Shown piece by piece: positions 1 to 13,440 of a stretch of 64,000 bases of DNA (its first letter is position 1; each line of letters starts with the position of its first letter). Under the pieces are notes generated by a model that searched no databases, had not been told where the DNA came from, and worked only from the letters and a program-made list of their open reading frames with translations. Position numbers and translations under genes: made by a program. The stretch is taken from assembly GCA_003993805.1 (NCBI GenBank), contig RSEF01000031.1, positions 59,360,488 to 59,424,487 on the forward strand, written 5' to 3'. This stretch comes from Himantopus leucocephalus. Lineage: Eukaryota; Chordata; Aves; Charadriiformes; Recurvirostridae.

Positions 1-1315
1 AAACCCCAAACAGTAGTTCTAATGACAAATGAGAGGTAAATATTGCTGGCAAAGCCATCCCTATCTCTAAAGGGATGTCTCCTCTGGCTGCGAAAATCTA
101 ACTTTCATGACCTCTTCCTTTTGTTGTTTTTTGTAGGCAAGCAGCTGGTTCCGATTAGCCTGCAGGAATGTCGTCCCTGGGCTGGTGCAGAAGTGAACGT
201 GCCATATGAAACCTGCAGCCTGCATGAAGAAGGGAAAGGAGTATCCTGCAAAGATCATCAAATAATGATGACTAATGATCCATTTCCTACCTACATGATC
301 TATCCGGAGACATTATCTGATTGACTTGTGTTTTTTCAGCTTCCCTTTTTAAAATAAATGTGTTTTAGAGCACAGAAGCCACTGGACTGACCCAGGGAGA
401 ATGTGTGTTACACTATTTTTCTTCTTAAAGCTGTATTAAAATTCTCAACAAAATATAGTCTTCCCTACTTCAGAAATGACTGTCTAGAGGCAAAAGCTAA
501 TTCTTCCTCTTTCTGTGTCCCCTCCCAGATATTAAGGGTTCTACAACCTTGTTGACATTGCCCCATGCCACAGACAAAAAATGTCTTTAATTATGGAAAT
601 GGTATGATTAAATTCATTTCCACATGCATTTAGCTTCCAGTCTGTTGTTCCTGTTTCAGACATACAGAAAGGCTGTGTGCCTGTCACCTAATCCGGTTTT
701 TGGTCAGTACTGGATCGGTTTGTCTAATTAAAGGTAACATCCCTCTCAGTAAACCTTGCATTGTTAATCATCAGCAAAGTCACGCTGAGGTAACACATAC
801 TTAACAGCAGTGGATTCAAACACACATGATTTTGTGAAAGAGAGCCGACCAGTGGGACATGCCACACATATGTTTAATATATATGGGAATGTACTGAACA
901 GCCAAAAGGAAGAATGTTAATTTTCCTTTGTCTCACATGAAAATGAAGATCTGTCAGACACAAGCTACAGACTTTATGAATGGCTAGCTTGAATTTGGCA
1001 TTGGAGAGGGGGAGTCAGTAGAGGATGGGAGAATCCTTTTTCAAAACTGAACGAGTTAAAAAATTCCCTTAAGTGTTGTGTTCAAAATAGAAAACATGTA
1101 ATGGCTATTTTATGTCTACATGTTCATTTTTCATGTATTATTTCTTATGTATGAAACAGGCAGTTTTCAGAACAGAAGTATACATACCAAATTTAATTGT
1201 CCACAGGCATAAAAACTGCCAGGTCTAAGAGTGAAAAAGTAACGCAGGAGGAAAGATTAGTGGGACAATTTGCAAGATAAGAAAAATAAGAAAAAAGGAA
1301 GTTTTCTGCCCTTGC

Positions 1316-1351
1316 AGATGGTAAATAAGCTAAAGATGGTAAATAAGCTAA
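1316..1351. repeat. 18-bp perfect tandem duplication
   Basis: Two identical copies of agatggtaaataagctaa lie head to tail (1316-1333 and 1334-1351). This is directly visible and is the usual signature of replication slippage. No function is implied. Confidence 0.9.
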
Positions 1352-4300
1352 AAAACAGCTAAGAAATAACAATCCTTTCTTCTGTTTTCACAAAACTTTG
1401 ATATTTTTTGCCCTGGAAGTTCCAGATGCCTTGGGAGGCTCCTGACAGCGTCCGCAGGGCACAGATCTGTCAGGCTCAAGTGTCTGAGCTCTGCAAACAC
1501 ACCCACATCCAGCTCTTCTTTGTAAGAGACTTGGGTGCGAGATCAGAGATCACATACGAGCTTAATAATGGACAGGCATATTTTATGCAACATCATTATG
1601 CTGCAGCTTCAGGAAACCTGGCTTGGAAAGTCACGCTGAATCTCCCCAAAAACAGTTTTTCTGTTTTTGTAAGTAAACTGTCCTACTAAGAGTATTCTAG
1701 ACATGGGCCAGAGTCCTAAATGTAAACTGGCTCTAGGAGAGGTACGCAGTTCAACGAATTGGTTTCAGGGGGTTACTCAGGGGTTACCACTGACTGCCCT
1801 GTGAAAGAAGTTATGGGGAACAGACCATCTCGGCAGACCATTTGATTTCTATTTTGAGCCATGGCATTTTGTCAGCTGCCCAAGAATTTATGCAATGTCA
1901 CACGAATGCTATCAGATCCAAACAACTGATGATCGACCTTTTTCCGGACCGGTTTTGGAAGAAGACCCTAAAGCTGATAACCGTTCTCAGAATCACCCTC
2001 TGGGGACCAAAGGACAAAATTCAGACAAAACCATTTTTCTCCAATATTCTCATAAAAAGGCTGCATTTTGTCTGGGGTGGCTGTCTGTGATCACTGTTTA
2101 AACATGAGGATGGCTGCAGTCTCGAGCCTCCGTTGCCTGCATGACGTCCAGATTCACAGCAGTAGTGAAGGGTTATTTTATGTCAGGCCCTGTACATTGT
2201 AAATTGCAAAATACTAAGACATCACTGTCTGATCCTGCTCCTGTTCCTATTAACAGAAGTTTCACTACTATTCTCTGTGACAGCAAAATCTGCCTGGAAA
2301 TGTGCGTATTTCAGATACACCTGGACATACAGGTTTCATCCCTAAGTTGATGTGACAGGCACTTCAATAGAGGCACAGAGCTCATTAGCTCAGATATTGC
2401 ATTCACAAACAACCAAAATAAGAAGAGAAACAAACATGTACATTTACATTTTCTACTGGTAAAGCATTTTCTCTTCCTAATAGCAGGTTTGATCATCTTC
2501 TCATTGACATCAATAGCATGTTTGCTATTACTTCAATATGAAATAGCATTAAATGTGTGTATATTTGTGTGCAGGCATGTACTCAGGCTTTTGTTCTGAA
2601 CAAAAAAAAATAATGTACATGACGGTGAGACGTTCAGGCACAGGTCTCTTGCCTTGCGAAGGTATTTACTGTCTTTTTTCAAAGAATCTATTGCTATATT
2701 TTATTTACACAACCAGACACAGGAACCACAAGGCAACCTGCTCAATGGCTCCCAATAAAGGTCATGCCCCATATATAACCCTTTGAATACTTACACCGTG
2801 GGGTCAGCAGTCGTGCTTAATATCCGTGAGATATTCCACAACAACATTTAAGGTCATATGTACTCTCATGCTCAGAAGCTAATCCTGTTATCAGATTTCT
2901 AAGAAATGTACAAGCACTTCCTCCAGGCTCCTCTGTTCTTAGAAAACAAGTTATTGTTGTCTATTATTTGGCGGCAGGGGAAGATGACCCCTGTCATAGA
3001 TACTGGAGGTAAGGAAAAACTTCCCTTGGGAGAAAAAGTAGCTGCGGGACAGTCGGTCCAACAAGGGGAATCTTTAAACATTTTTAGTAATGAACACCGA
3101 GGCTATGCAAAGCCCAGCTTTGCGAAACAGGAGCTGAGTGGCAACGGCAAGGAGTGTGTGATTCTCCCAAGATCGTGCACACATCTGCAGCAGAGCCAGA
3201 GGAGCGGTCTGCCTGACGAACCAGGACGATAGCAGGGATATTGCAGGCACGCAGTGGCATTGCCTAGCTGCTTGCTCCTCCCTCCAAAATCTCTGAAGGA
3301 GAGATAGAAGCGGGGGGCAGCCCAGCCCTGCCAGAGGCTTTTCCCCCCAGACTTCTGCCTAGCAAAGGAAAGCTATGAAATAGTTACCAGTGATAAAATG
3401 AAATGTCTAGTGTTACCCATCTAGCCCCAGCTGTCCAAATAATACAGGAGTTACTACTAAAAACGCTGTCTGAAGTTAATTCCTGGTATAACTTCACCAC
3501 AACCAATGCAAGCAGAGCTGTAGTAGCTGAAACTAACTTATTATGTCCAAAACGCAGAGTTAACAAGGTATACAAACTGTCGTACTACATGGACCTCGCA
3601 GTTAGAACTAATGTCCTTACCTTATAAAATAACAAATACATCTGACAGATAAAGTGAAGGCCAAAAACATTAATGCTAGTTAAAATGGCACTCAAAGCAG
3701 CCTATTGCTCCCCTGCTCGGGCTGAAATGCCTGCTCAACAGCAGCTCCACCTCGCTGGGCCCACGGGCCCACGCTCCTCCGGCAGGAGTAAAACTAAACC
3801 AACGGTGCTGTTTTCTCTGGTTATCAGGTAATGCCAGTGAAGGTTTTCACTTGCACACTTTGGGTCCAAGCTAGGCTTTCGAATGTCTCACCGAAATTAT
3901 GCAGACATCCTCTCAAATTTCAGCTGAATTCTGCCTGTGGCTGTGATCTGGCCAAGGTTCACGTGAAACAGCCAGCTCCAGCTCTCCAGAACACACTCAC
4001 GATGGAGAGCTCGTCAGCGTGCTCCCTTGCTGGTCCCAGCAGATAGGGTGCAGTGCCACAGAAATGAAGAATTAATCACTTGCAACTTCACCTGTTCCTA
4101 GGTAATATTGCTGTTCTGGTTGTGCTGAAGAAGGGATGACAACCAGGCAGAGAACAGGAGAGGCTTCAGTGCTACACGACAGGCACGCATCCGACTTTGC
4201 AACGGCTCTGAACCTCTGCGCTTAAAAGTGATTTTGTGATGTTATTCACAATCAGCACAGAGGCTGTACAAACAGAGCAAAGCAGACTGAGAGTTTACTG

Positions 4301-4422
4301 CCTGCCCTCAATGTAGCTTAGGTGGGTAAAACAGTGGAGGTCTGGCTGCTCAGACCCCATGCTACCACCACACCTCTGGTCTTGCAGTCTCATGGTGCAG
4401 GATGACAGCAAAGTGAAAAGCA

Positions 4423-4458
4423 AAAGCTTTTCTATTCGTTAAAGCTTTTCTATTTGGC
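4423..4458. repeat. 18-bp direct repeat, partly diverged
   Basis: Two adjacent 18-bp units begin with the same 14 bases, aaagcttttctatt, and differ over the last four positions. Each carries the palindromic hexamer AAGCTT. It looks like an old slippage duplication. Confidence 0.75.
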
Positions 4459-5266
4459 TAACATAGGATTTCCCTGCAAAATTTAGTGAAATCTAGATCC
4501 ATACACAGTGGTAGCAGGTCTGCTGCGCCTCGAGGTTGTTTCTCCACCCCAAAGTGAAAACTCCCAGGTGTGGCTCAGGACAACCTCTGTCGTGCTCCAC
4601 TTCTCTCCTTCTGCCCACGATGAGGCACTTCCCCAGTCTCCCAGCAGTGCTCACAGCTAACTTGCCTGGCTATGCCCTGTTATCAGTGGGTTGTCATGGT
4701 GTAAACTTTCGCTTTTTAACAGAAATATTCTAACAACATCGTTTTTGCAAGCTCGTATCCCCTTTAAGATCAGCCTGCCTCAGGGGATGCCTCACCCCAT
4801 GCCCTTTCCCAACCCGCTGAACCTGAAATGTTTTTCCCAAAAGGCACGCAGAGTCCTGAGCTCAGGAAGGATGCGCAGTTCATGGAAAGGCAGAGGTGCT
4901 GGGTGTCCTGAGTCTGAAGTCCGGGGTGAATGTCAGCAGCTGGCCAGTTTGGCATCTGTTTTATGTCAACGCTTATCTGCTCTCTGATCCCAGGGTTCAG
5001 TTTGTGTTCGGCCCAGAAGATGAAAGGGAGAGATGCCACTGGACAATAATATTCTGTATAAAATGGAGTTGCCTTTCCACATGCAGCTTAGCTGGAAGAG
5101 AAGGCAGTTAAGTGGGTAAGAAACATCTGCTTGTGTTGGAAATTAAATGTCATGTTGAAGGACAGTACTTCAGTATTTCACAGAAGTGTCACAGGATATG
5201 TTTGTATATACTAACTTCATCCTTATTACTTAGTACCAGAGTTTTTGTGGTGGGGGGATGGGTTAA

Positions 5267-5321
5267 TTTTTTTTTGTTTTTTCCCTTTTTCTCTTTTTTG
5301 CCTTTTTTTTTTTTTTTTGAG
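5267..5321. repeat. T-rich tract ending at an assembly gap
   Basis: A pyrimidine-rich tract ends in a run of 16 T (5303-5318) immediately before the N gap. The homopolymer probably contributed to the assembly break. Frames drawn across the gap contain only N-derived residues and are not genes. Confidence 0.85.
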
Positions 5322-5421
5322 NNNNNNNNNNNNNNNNNNNNNNNNNNNNNNNNNNNNNNNNNNNNNNNNNNNNNNNNNNNNNNNNNNNNNNNNNNNNNNN
5401 NNNNNNNNNNNNNNNNNNNNN
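5322..5421. other. Assembly gap (100 N)
   Basis: Exactly 100 N, the conventional placeholder for a gap of unknown length, so the true distance between the flanks is not known. The right flank resumes in ordinary unique sequence and nothing shows what was lost. Confidence 0.97.
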
Positions 5422-8400
5422 GGATGGTAACGGAACCTCCCCGATATCGGATCGGGACACTGATGCACAACATACAACAACGTTTTTGAATCAGAGAGGA
5501 CACTTGTGGGAGAGGGATGCTGATCTGTGGGCTGGGTACCAAGTCTGCTTCTCTGGCATGCAGCCATGTGCACAGCCGCACGACCTGCCAGCAGCAGCAT
5601 CTCCCTGAAACTACATGTGCACTGCACCTCCATCCTCTCCTCTCTGCTGTGGAGGTAGGGTCAATTGGTAATTATTGGCTGCTCTACACGCAACAGAGGG
5701 GCAGGAGTAAGTCCTGATTGTTTCTTTTCTTCTAGTTGTGGATAAAGCCTGCACTCTAGTGGATTGTCTCTATAGGAAAGTGTGATCTATTTATTGATTT
5801 GTGCGATATAAGGACAGGATTTCCAGAAATGCTGGGCTCTGGTCTAGCTCCATCTCTTGAGGACTGTCAGGACAGCAAAGTCCAGCAGACGGGTGCTTTT
5901 TAAAGTCTTACCTCCACCCCAACCCTAGGTTCTCCAGGGAACCTCAGAGATTTTGGTTGTTCTAGTGTCCTGGGCTGTGCATTGGGGACTGATTAGGTGT
6001 AGATAGCTGCCCACATTTACACATAAAAAGACAGTTTTCCGTTGATTACTCAGCTAAGGAGGCTCAGGAGTATAATTCATTCTAGCAGAAATATTACACA
6101 TAATAGACTAGTTCTTTGGCTACCCTGGTTATGAATAGCTCCTCTCAAGTTCATGGAGTCCGTCTGATAAAAAACAGATGAGGATCTGGTCCACCATGCT
6201 CGTTGAAACATACCCCTGATTAGACCCAGGCAAATCACTCATACTAAAATATTTGTTTGACACTTGCAATTTGCTTGTTATGCAGTCTGAAGTCTCCTTC
6301 TGGCAAATTTCCACACCGAAGTAGCAAGGCTCGCTCTTTAAGGGTCTGGTTTGAAACCAAGGATATCAACGTAACTCTTTCTGTTGACTCCACAAGGCTT
6401 TGGAGCAAGTTCTAAGCCCCTTGTTCATGGAGGGTTCATGCTTATACTTAATGGTAAACATGTTAGGTTTAAAAAGGCTGAGGATACTAGGAAGTAAACA
6501 TACTTTTTGCTTTAGGATTGTCCCTAAATCCTTTGCCAAATCTGGGCTTAAAATATTTACTAATACAATGGGGAGCTGGAGACAGTCAAAGTGAATTTGT
6601 TTCAAAATCTGAAAGCCCGAGGAATCTTTGTTGTACTGTCTCCTCAGCTCTTCTTGCTGCCTAAAACCACAATGTCAGGCATAAATAATGGGGGCCAAGA
6701 GCTAAGTGTTGTACTATTAAGTATCACAAGAAATGTTTCCCTGTATGCACTTAATTTCCATTAAAAAGCGGGCAGGAATGATACTGTATCCATAGTGTAT
6801 AGGTCTCGCTGGCAGAGGTAACCCCAACTTCCATCTTCCAGCATTTCAACCCTGGCACAAGTAAAAGGCATTCTCAACAACCAGCATCCTGTTTGTTTGT
6901 TTGAGTGTATACAATCACATACTTTCCCTCTGTGCATGATGGGAAGAGTTAGATGACTTTTCTCTCCCCCAGCAGCTTTAAAGCCTGTCATGCATCCTCA
7001 GTTGAATTAAACAGAGGGAGTGTCTCCATACTTGCAGGTTTGATGAAAAGAGGCAGCACGTAGAAGCAAAAAAGCTCCACTCCTTCCCTCTTTAAGCGAA
7101 AAGGAGCAACCCAGTTTGTCCCCTTCCTCCCACCGCTTGGACAGATGGGAGTCATCAGCAAGCAGTCATTCTGAGCATGCACATGCTCAGAAAAACTAAG
7201 CAGAGCTCACGTTTTATTTGTCAAGGGCTCTTTTGTCACCTGGAGTCTTGTATGTCTAATAAGGCTTATGCTTAGATTTAGGCTTCCTTGCAGACAAGTC
7301 TTGCGAAATACCTGTCTTCCATGTAGATGTTAGTATTTCACACAGCATGAGCTGCACAGTAGTTCTGATAGGATTTAGGCAAAAAGTCAAAATGTGCAAC
7401 CAGAAGTAGCCTGAAAGGGAGGTTACTGGAGATTAACTCCAGTTCTTCTGAGCTACTTACTTCACATTGCCTCAGAATGTAGATTCTGCACCTGATAACA
7501 GTAGATGGTTAAAACTTGAGACAAGTTGGATGTGAATGGAAATACAAATATCAAAAATGGGGTCAACATGCGTTGCCAGAGATCGTGCCACACAAAGTGT
7601 GCTTCTTCGCCAACTGGGCTTTCCCTTATGGTGCTCAAGGTTTTGAAACTGCTCTTATTTGGATGTTCTCTGCTGATATAGCAAAAAGCGTCAAATTCTT
7701 CCAAGCTCCAAGGACTCAATGGGTATTGAAAATTTACATTTGAGATGTCCCCATCTTGCTTTATGGTATATAAACAGCTGGATTGTGACAACTATAATAA
7801 TTAAGATGACCAGAGGCTTTTGTATTTAAATTTCACAGATCTCTGCCAACAGTAACATTATCAAAACTATAGCACCTACTGCTGGAAGTTGCAGCAGAAA
7901 TGTAAATGGAGGCAACGTTTAACAGATGAGATGCTGCACTGACTACTTATGTTATCCTCAGACTAAATACAGCAGCCTGCCTTTCTTAATGATCTGGCTT
8001 CTTCTATTTAACAGAATTTGAATGCTGGTTTGTTGTTCTAACCTGACCTCTCCAGTATTAATTTTCTCTCAGCTCTGTGGGGCTAGGGAGAACCTCAGAA
8101 TTGTGCTGCTGACAAGCGCTACCGTGGTCACTGTGGGGAGCCAGGAATTCAAGGAGCAAAGTCGATGGAATCTGCTTGTATCTGGCTCCGTGCAATTTCC
8201 AGTTGCTTTATGCAAAGCTAGTCATTGTTTGCAATTCATCAGCTACAAAACCAGGACTGAGAGGCACAGGCAGGTCAGTGTCCCAAACAAGATGGACTGT
8301 GTTTTAAATTAGAAGCGTTGAGCCCATTATCAGGTCGTGCTCCAGGTTTTCACTCAACTGATAACAGAATCAGCCACCACTGCACATTTTCTCCAACTTT

Positions 8401-8457
8401 GAATGACCTCCAGTGCCCATCAAGTAAATATAACTGTTTAAGCAACTCTCTAAGACT
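5422..8457. other. Non-coding stretch, no gene recognised
   Basis: No coding frame above about 110 codons and no recognised mobile element. The notable item is a near-perfect 24-bp palindrome at 7169-7192, listed separately. Confidence 0.6.
7169..7192. repeat. Near-perfect palindrome, 11-bp arms
   Basis: TTCTGAGCATG (7169-7179) and its exact reverse complement CATGCTCAGAA (7182-7192) are separated by only two bases. It could form a cruciform or be a dyad site for a dimeric factor. It is not a clean match to the tandem decamer layout of a p53 site, because the two possible half-sites overlap. Confidence 0.85.
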
Positions 8458-8478
8458 CCCCCCCCCCCCCCCCCCCCN
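8458..8478. repeat. Poly-C tract with one undetermined base
   Basis: Twenty consecutive C followed by a single N at 8478. The N most likely marks uncertain homopolymer length rather than a real ambiguous base. Confidence 0.9.
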
Positions 8479-11400
8479 TTCCCATCCTTGATCACTTGGC
8501 TCAAAACAGGTAACTAGAGGTAATTTTTTCCAAAGCTGGAAATATTCCTTTTCCTCTTCCTTCCATTCCTCGCTGCCAAATAACTCCAGCCGATGTTAAA
8601 TGGCTTGCACATGGTGTATGTGGGCTCTTTAAAACACATTGCCAAACTGCAGGTAGGCTTCAGGTGTGTGGACCAACTCGCTTTTTATCTTCAGTCTTCT
8701 AATGTTGTGACATGGTTTGATAATGCCGTAAACTCCGGGATCTTCTGCTGGCTAATGACTCCCCATCAGAAACCAGCAAGTTTTCCAGTGCCATTTTCAA
8801 GGATCCATCATCAGACCTGTGGTATCTTCAAAGAGGAAATACTCTTCCAAGTCTTCTTGGAGGCTGGATGCCTGCCAGCTCTACAGATCGGCCGGTATTA
8901 TTGTTGAGCAGAAGAAGCACCAGGGTGCTGGCCCCTGAGAACATGAGGCTGGCACATCTCTTGCAGTAATTGACAGCAGATGGGGACACGCTGCGGCAGG
9001 CCCTTTGTGAGGCTGTCTGGACGCTCTGCTCCAGCGCACGGCAAGGTTTGAGCAAGGCAGGGCTGAGTGCTGTGTGCTAGGACTGCAAACACAGGGGCGG
9101 GTGATGGAGAAGTGTATGTCTGCTCTCCTATCGCTCCTGTTCACACCGTCTCTTCCCTACAGACAGGCCATAAGCACCACTAGGGAACACATTACTTGCA
9201 GATGGGTATTTTCTGAAAATTAACGGAGGCAAGTTCATGTATAATTCTGAACAGACCCAAAGCTTTTCAAAAATTCTTACTTTTGTAAAGATTATGTGAA
9301 TGACTTCCTCCTCCACTTTCATAAAAAAGAGAAAAATGAAACGCCTGACAAACTTTCTTTTCAGTGTAAACCAGTAGAATTTTTGATTTGAGTATTTCAG
9401 TTTTACAACAAAACTTCAGTCTTTTTTTTTGGAAACAAAACCAGAAAGAATATTCCATTTCGTTCAACAGCTGTTTTCTCTCAAGGAATATTATCAGAAG
9501 TTTCCAGTCAGCTTGTGGTGTTGGTGGATGATACTATTCAGGAAACTAACGATGAAGATTAGGAATGCTTATTAGTATAATTCCTTATAATTCTGCCCAA
9601 ATCTTCAGGTGAAACTGTTGCTACTAGCATATTATGGGAAGAGTTTACTGATCTCTGACCAATGGATTTTGTCTTGTTTGCATGCAGGCTTTAAACACCA
9701 CAGGGTAGTCTCTTCCCACCCATACAAGCAATACAGTGAGGATCTTATGTTGGCTGAGACTCCAAGTATTTCTATAATGTATTATAAAATGCTGTTCTAG
9801 TACAAAAAAAATGCTTTTCAACGTGGGGAAAGTTTCCATCCAGCTGGAAGGAGATGTGCTGCTCCAGCTGGAGGCTATCTTTAAGCAATCCCATCTGATG
9901 AGGTGGGACTGCCCGTGAGGGATGTTTCCTGGACCCTGGTCTTGCAACAAGAGGACCAGCTACTAATTTCCCCAAACACAAGCTCATGGTCCAATGTGGC
10001 GGAAGGGGAGGAGACTGGAAATGGTATTTTGGCATTTGTGACCTTTAACTTGCTCTTTGTCAGTTTTGCAATTTATTATATAGGGCATACAAACACACCA
10101 CCACCAGTCTTCTAACTGCTGTTCCAGCTCCCAAAATGCTTGTTTTAAGCACAGAATAATTTCCCAACTGTCTTGCTCTCTGGGCAAACCTTGCCTCATA
10201 CTCAAAGCTGATTTTTACCTTCCTGGGGAGAAGAAACCCTTCCCAAAGAGCTAGCATAAAACTTAGGCATAAGTATCATGCCACTTCTGTCTTTAAACGT
10301 AACTCTTTGTTAGTCAGGACTTAAGTGCCTTGTGGGTCATCCTGGCTAGCAGTGACTTCTGCAAACATGCAGTGGAGAGACAGCTGTCTCTAGCACTGTC
10401 AAGTGGAGACATCACAGGTACACATGAGAAAATAAAGCAAAACTCTAGAGATATTACAGAATTTTTGAAGACATGATGAAAGCCGTGTGTCCTGATGCTG
10501 TGGTGAAGCAAAATCCCTGTTCTTCAAGCGAGAAGAGGACTCATGCTCAGCCTCAGGGATGAGTTCCCAAAGGACACCCATGTCTGCAGACAGGGGCTTA
10601 AACTCTCATGGGTCTCGGACTAAGGGATGGGAGGAGATGATTAAAGAGATGCCACTGTTGCTATGACCATACTTTTTTCTCCTGCTGCTGGTGGTCTCCT
10701 GTCCAGGAAGAAACACCCAGTAAAGTTACATACAAGTTATATGCTTAGAAGAATTGTTTACTGGGTACAGTCAGGGCCAACAGAAGAAAATCAGCAGCTC
10801 CCTAAAACAGCTTTTTACTTCCTCTGACTGCTCTCTCTGAGCTGCACACAAGCCACAGTTTGCAGAGGAGGGGGAAGGAGGAGGAAGAGATAATCAGAAG
10901 CACATGTAGTCATTAACTACAGATTTGCTGAACCTTTTTGTAGCCAACAGTTCTGGGAGGCTGCCTGGCTAGAGGCGAGAGATGAGGAAAATACCTCTGC
11001 ATGGCTGAAGCTCAAGGACTTGCCCTCTTTGCACACACACGGCAATGTGGTGCAATTTGCTACCGGGGCAGTGGCGAAACCCAGCACCAGCCCTGATCTG
11101 TGGCTTGGCACGGGGTATTGCTGAGGGAGCGCCGTATCATTCGTTTTTGGTGAAGAAGTTGGTTCTGCTGATTGCTTCACAACAGTCTTGCAGGGTAGTT
11201 TCTAAACCAGCCTAGTACGATATTGAGACTGGGTTTAAACTTTTATTTGTCTTACCACCTGCACAAAGTGGGCAAGGGCACCGGTTAATCTGTGAAAGAT
11301 CATGAGAGTTAGTCCGAGGATGACAACTGGGGCAAAGATCCTTCCTTCCCTTTGCTTTTAATTCTCATTTAGAAGTAAAATCTCCGGAGAGGGATTGTCT

Positions 11401-13184
11401 ACTACCCTGTGCTGGCACAGAGCTTAACACAGCACAGCTTGGGTTTCCACTGGGGAAATGCAGTTTACACCTATGGTGTAAACAATCACTGAAAATGTCT
11501 CCTCCTTTTTCTTCCAGAACCCAGCAAAGGCAAGACAAGTCTCTCCTCTCCCAGCCCCACTAATAAGAAAACATTTGGACAGCCACTGATGACCGCCAAT
11601 GAGAATGCTAAACACAGCTCTCATCCTCTTTCAGGAGAGGTATTTGGTGACTTTGTTCACCAGTAGGTATTTGGAAAACAGTCTGCTAGGTATTTTGATA
11701 CTGGTCCATCTGCTAAAGGAATATTTCTCCCAATTCCCTTGGTTTTTAATGTAGAACATCTGTGTCTTCTTTCCTGAAATAGTTTGTCTTTTTTTTCTTT
11801 AAAGTAAATTGATGAATGACATGTCTGCTTTGTTCTTGAGTTTGCTTTGCTGCTGTCCAAAACTTCGCAGACACCTTAGCACACGTACAGCAAATAATCC
11901 CAGATTCTCACACACAAAAACACACACACAGGCCCATGTACATGCACACGAAATCATTATAGTTCATTTCATCTGAACAGAGTGTCTCATCTTGGACTTC
12001 AGTTTCAACCAAATGACCCGATGAACTGTAGATTACCTGAGTCAGACAGCTTGTCTGACCAACTGCAAATAATTTTCCTGTTACTGAGAATGCCCTTGGG
12101 CCTCTGCGTCTTCTTATAGAACAAAACTGTTTCCATCTGCATTAAAATGTTGATTTTTGACAGATTTCTTCTTTGGACACCGTCTAAAGAACACTGGTGA
12201 ATATTTAGAGCATCCTGCATTCCTCATCTACCAGTAGTGTACTTCCAAAGGAGTCAAGATGAAAAGTCTTGGTAAAAATCTTTAATTACAAAAAAATCAT
12301 CTTTCACACTTTCCTCTACTAAACTGAAGCCTGAGGCCAACAGCAAGGTTCAATGGAAAATAGTTCTTTGCTGATTTGTTAAGGCTTTGGGGCACACTCT
12401 TAGCTGGTATTACAGGGCATATGAGATTGCCCATGAAAACAACAGGGAAAATGAGAGGCAGCTCAGTTGTGTGCTTCATTTATTCTTCTTATGGCTGACC
12501 CATCTAACTTGGGGAACTATTCTGGAGTACTCAAGAAACGCAGGGTTAAAACAAATGAGCTAACTAGTGCTTTCCTTTCAACTAAAGGAACAATCCTTCT
12601 TGCCTTTTCTCAACCTTATCCAATCCTTGAGGATGAGGATCATTAAATCAAGAGGTCTTCTACTCTTTGTTAGCCTTTGTTTTTTACCTCAGCAGGCATA
12701 TTTTACAAGTAGCACCACTCACAGAATGAAATATCACACATCCTAGAAACATAAATAACTTTCATATTTGTAAGTCCTGATAAGAAATACTGTAAATGAA
12801 ATTTTAACAAGATAACCAGTGTTTTGCTTTCCATTAATCCTTGAAGCATCTCCCTCTGGGATAGCTTTGGAATTGAAAATGCATTACTGCACATCTCATT
12901 AATATCACGTGCTTTCTCTCAGTAAAAAGAGCTTCTGTCCTACAAGCCTTTTGGCACAGGGATCCAAGCTGGGCAGCTGTAGTAAAAGCAGCCCACAGGT
13001 TTCCTTCTGTCTGCCCTCGATAGCAACCCTGAAAGGCACTGAGAGAAGGATATTGCAGCATCAGGTTGTACATATCAGGAGACTGTTTTGTTACATGGTT
13101 CATATAACATGTTGTTCACCTGGGAAGATAATTATAGGTAATTAGAATCGGTTTCATAGTAGAACCACTTGCTACAACAGGCAC
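8479..13184. other. Non-coding stretch, no gene recognised
   Basis: Frames are all short (about 104 codons at most) and match nothing I know. A short CA-rich microsatellite lies at 11909-11930. No CR1 tail, LTR terminus or SINE core was recognised here. Confidence 0.55.
11909..11930. repeat. Short interrupted CA microsatellite
   Basis: CA dinucleotides interrupted by a run of A. It is short and imperfect, and of interest only as a possible length-variable marker. Confidence 0.75.
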
Positions 13185-13440
13185 TTCAGAAATTCATAGG
13201 TTTTGAAGGTCAAGCAGGACCACATAATCATCTTTATTGGACTTCAACATAATATCAGCCATAGAGCTTGATGGACAGTAACAGTGGTTTCATAACTTGT
13301 TTTTGATAAAAATAATATTTTCCAGGATTAAACCTATCTTGAAGATATACAAAAGGTATCACAGTAGTCTTCATTATTCATGCCTTCATTACACCCTGGT
13401 AACCAAGTGTTTTATTTCTAGTTTTATTACATTTTAGTTT
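13185..13440 (-). mobile_element. Old, diverged CR1 LINE remnant
   Basis: The left end reads like the minus-strand 3' end of an old CR1-type element. Phrases such as aattcataggttttgaaggt, aggaccacataatcatct and cagccatagagcttg follow the order of the familiar amniote CR1 3' untranslated region, which reads 'ATAGATTTTAAGG..AGGGACCAT.ATGATCATCT' and then 'GGCCATAGAACTTC'. Later blocks (ttttccaggattaaacctat, cttgaagatata, ttcattacaccctggtaacc) keep the order of that consensus with gaps. The copy is 5' truncated and heavily mutated, and no reading frame survives. The assignment rests on my memory of the consensus; the right boundary is approximate. Confidence 0.6.

Larger units (their letters stand above)
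1..5266. other. Non-coding stretch, no gene recognised
   Basis: I see no recognisable gene here. All open frames are 125 codons or shorter and unlike any protein I know. The stretch holds an 18-bp tandem duplication near 1316 and a partial 18-bp direct repeat near 4423. A weak terminal-exon-like arrangement near 137-358 is treated as a hypothesis. GC rises modestly around 3730-3790 but CpG is too sparse for an island. Confidence 0.6.

Noticed and set aside
3720..3790. CpG island or promoter
   Set aside because: The GC rise is short and CpG dinucleotides are few, with no initiator or TATA arrangement nearby.
5112..5633. Frames of 125-135 codons near 5.1-5.6 kb
   Set aside because: They are long only because the 100-N gap is translated as unknown residues and the flank is a T homopolymer.
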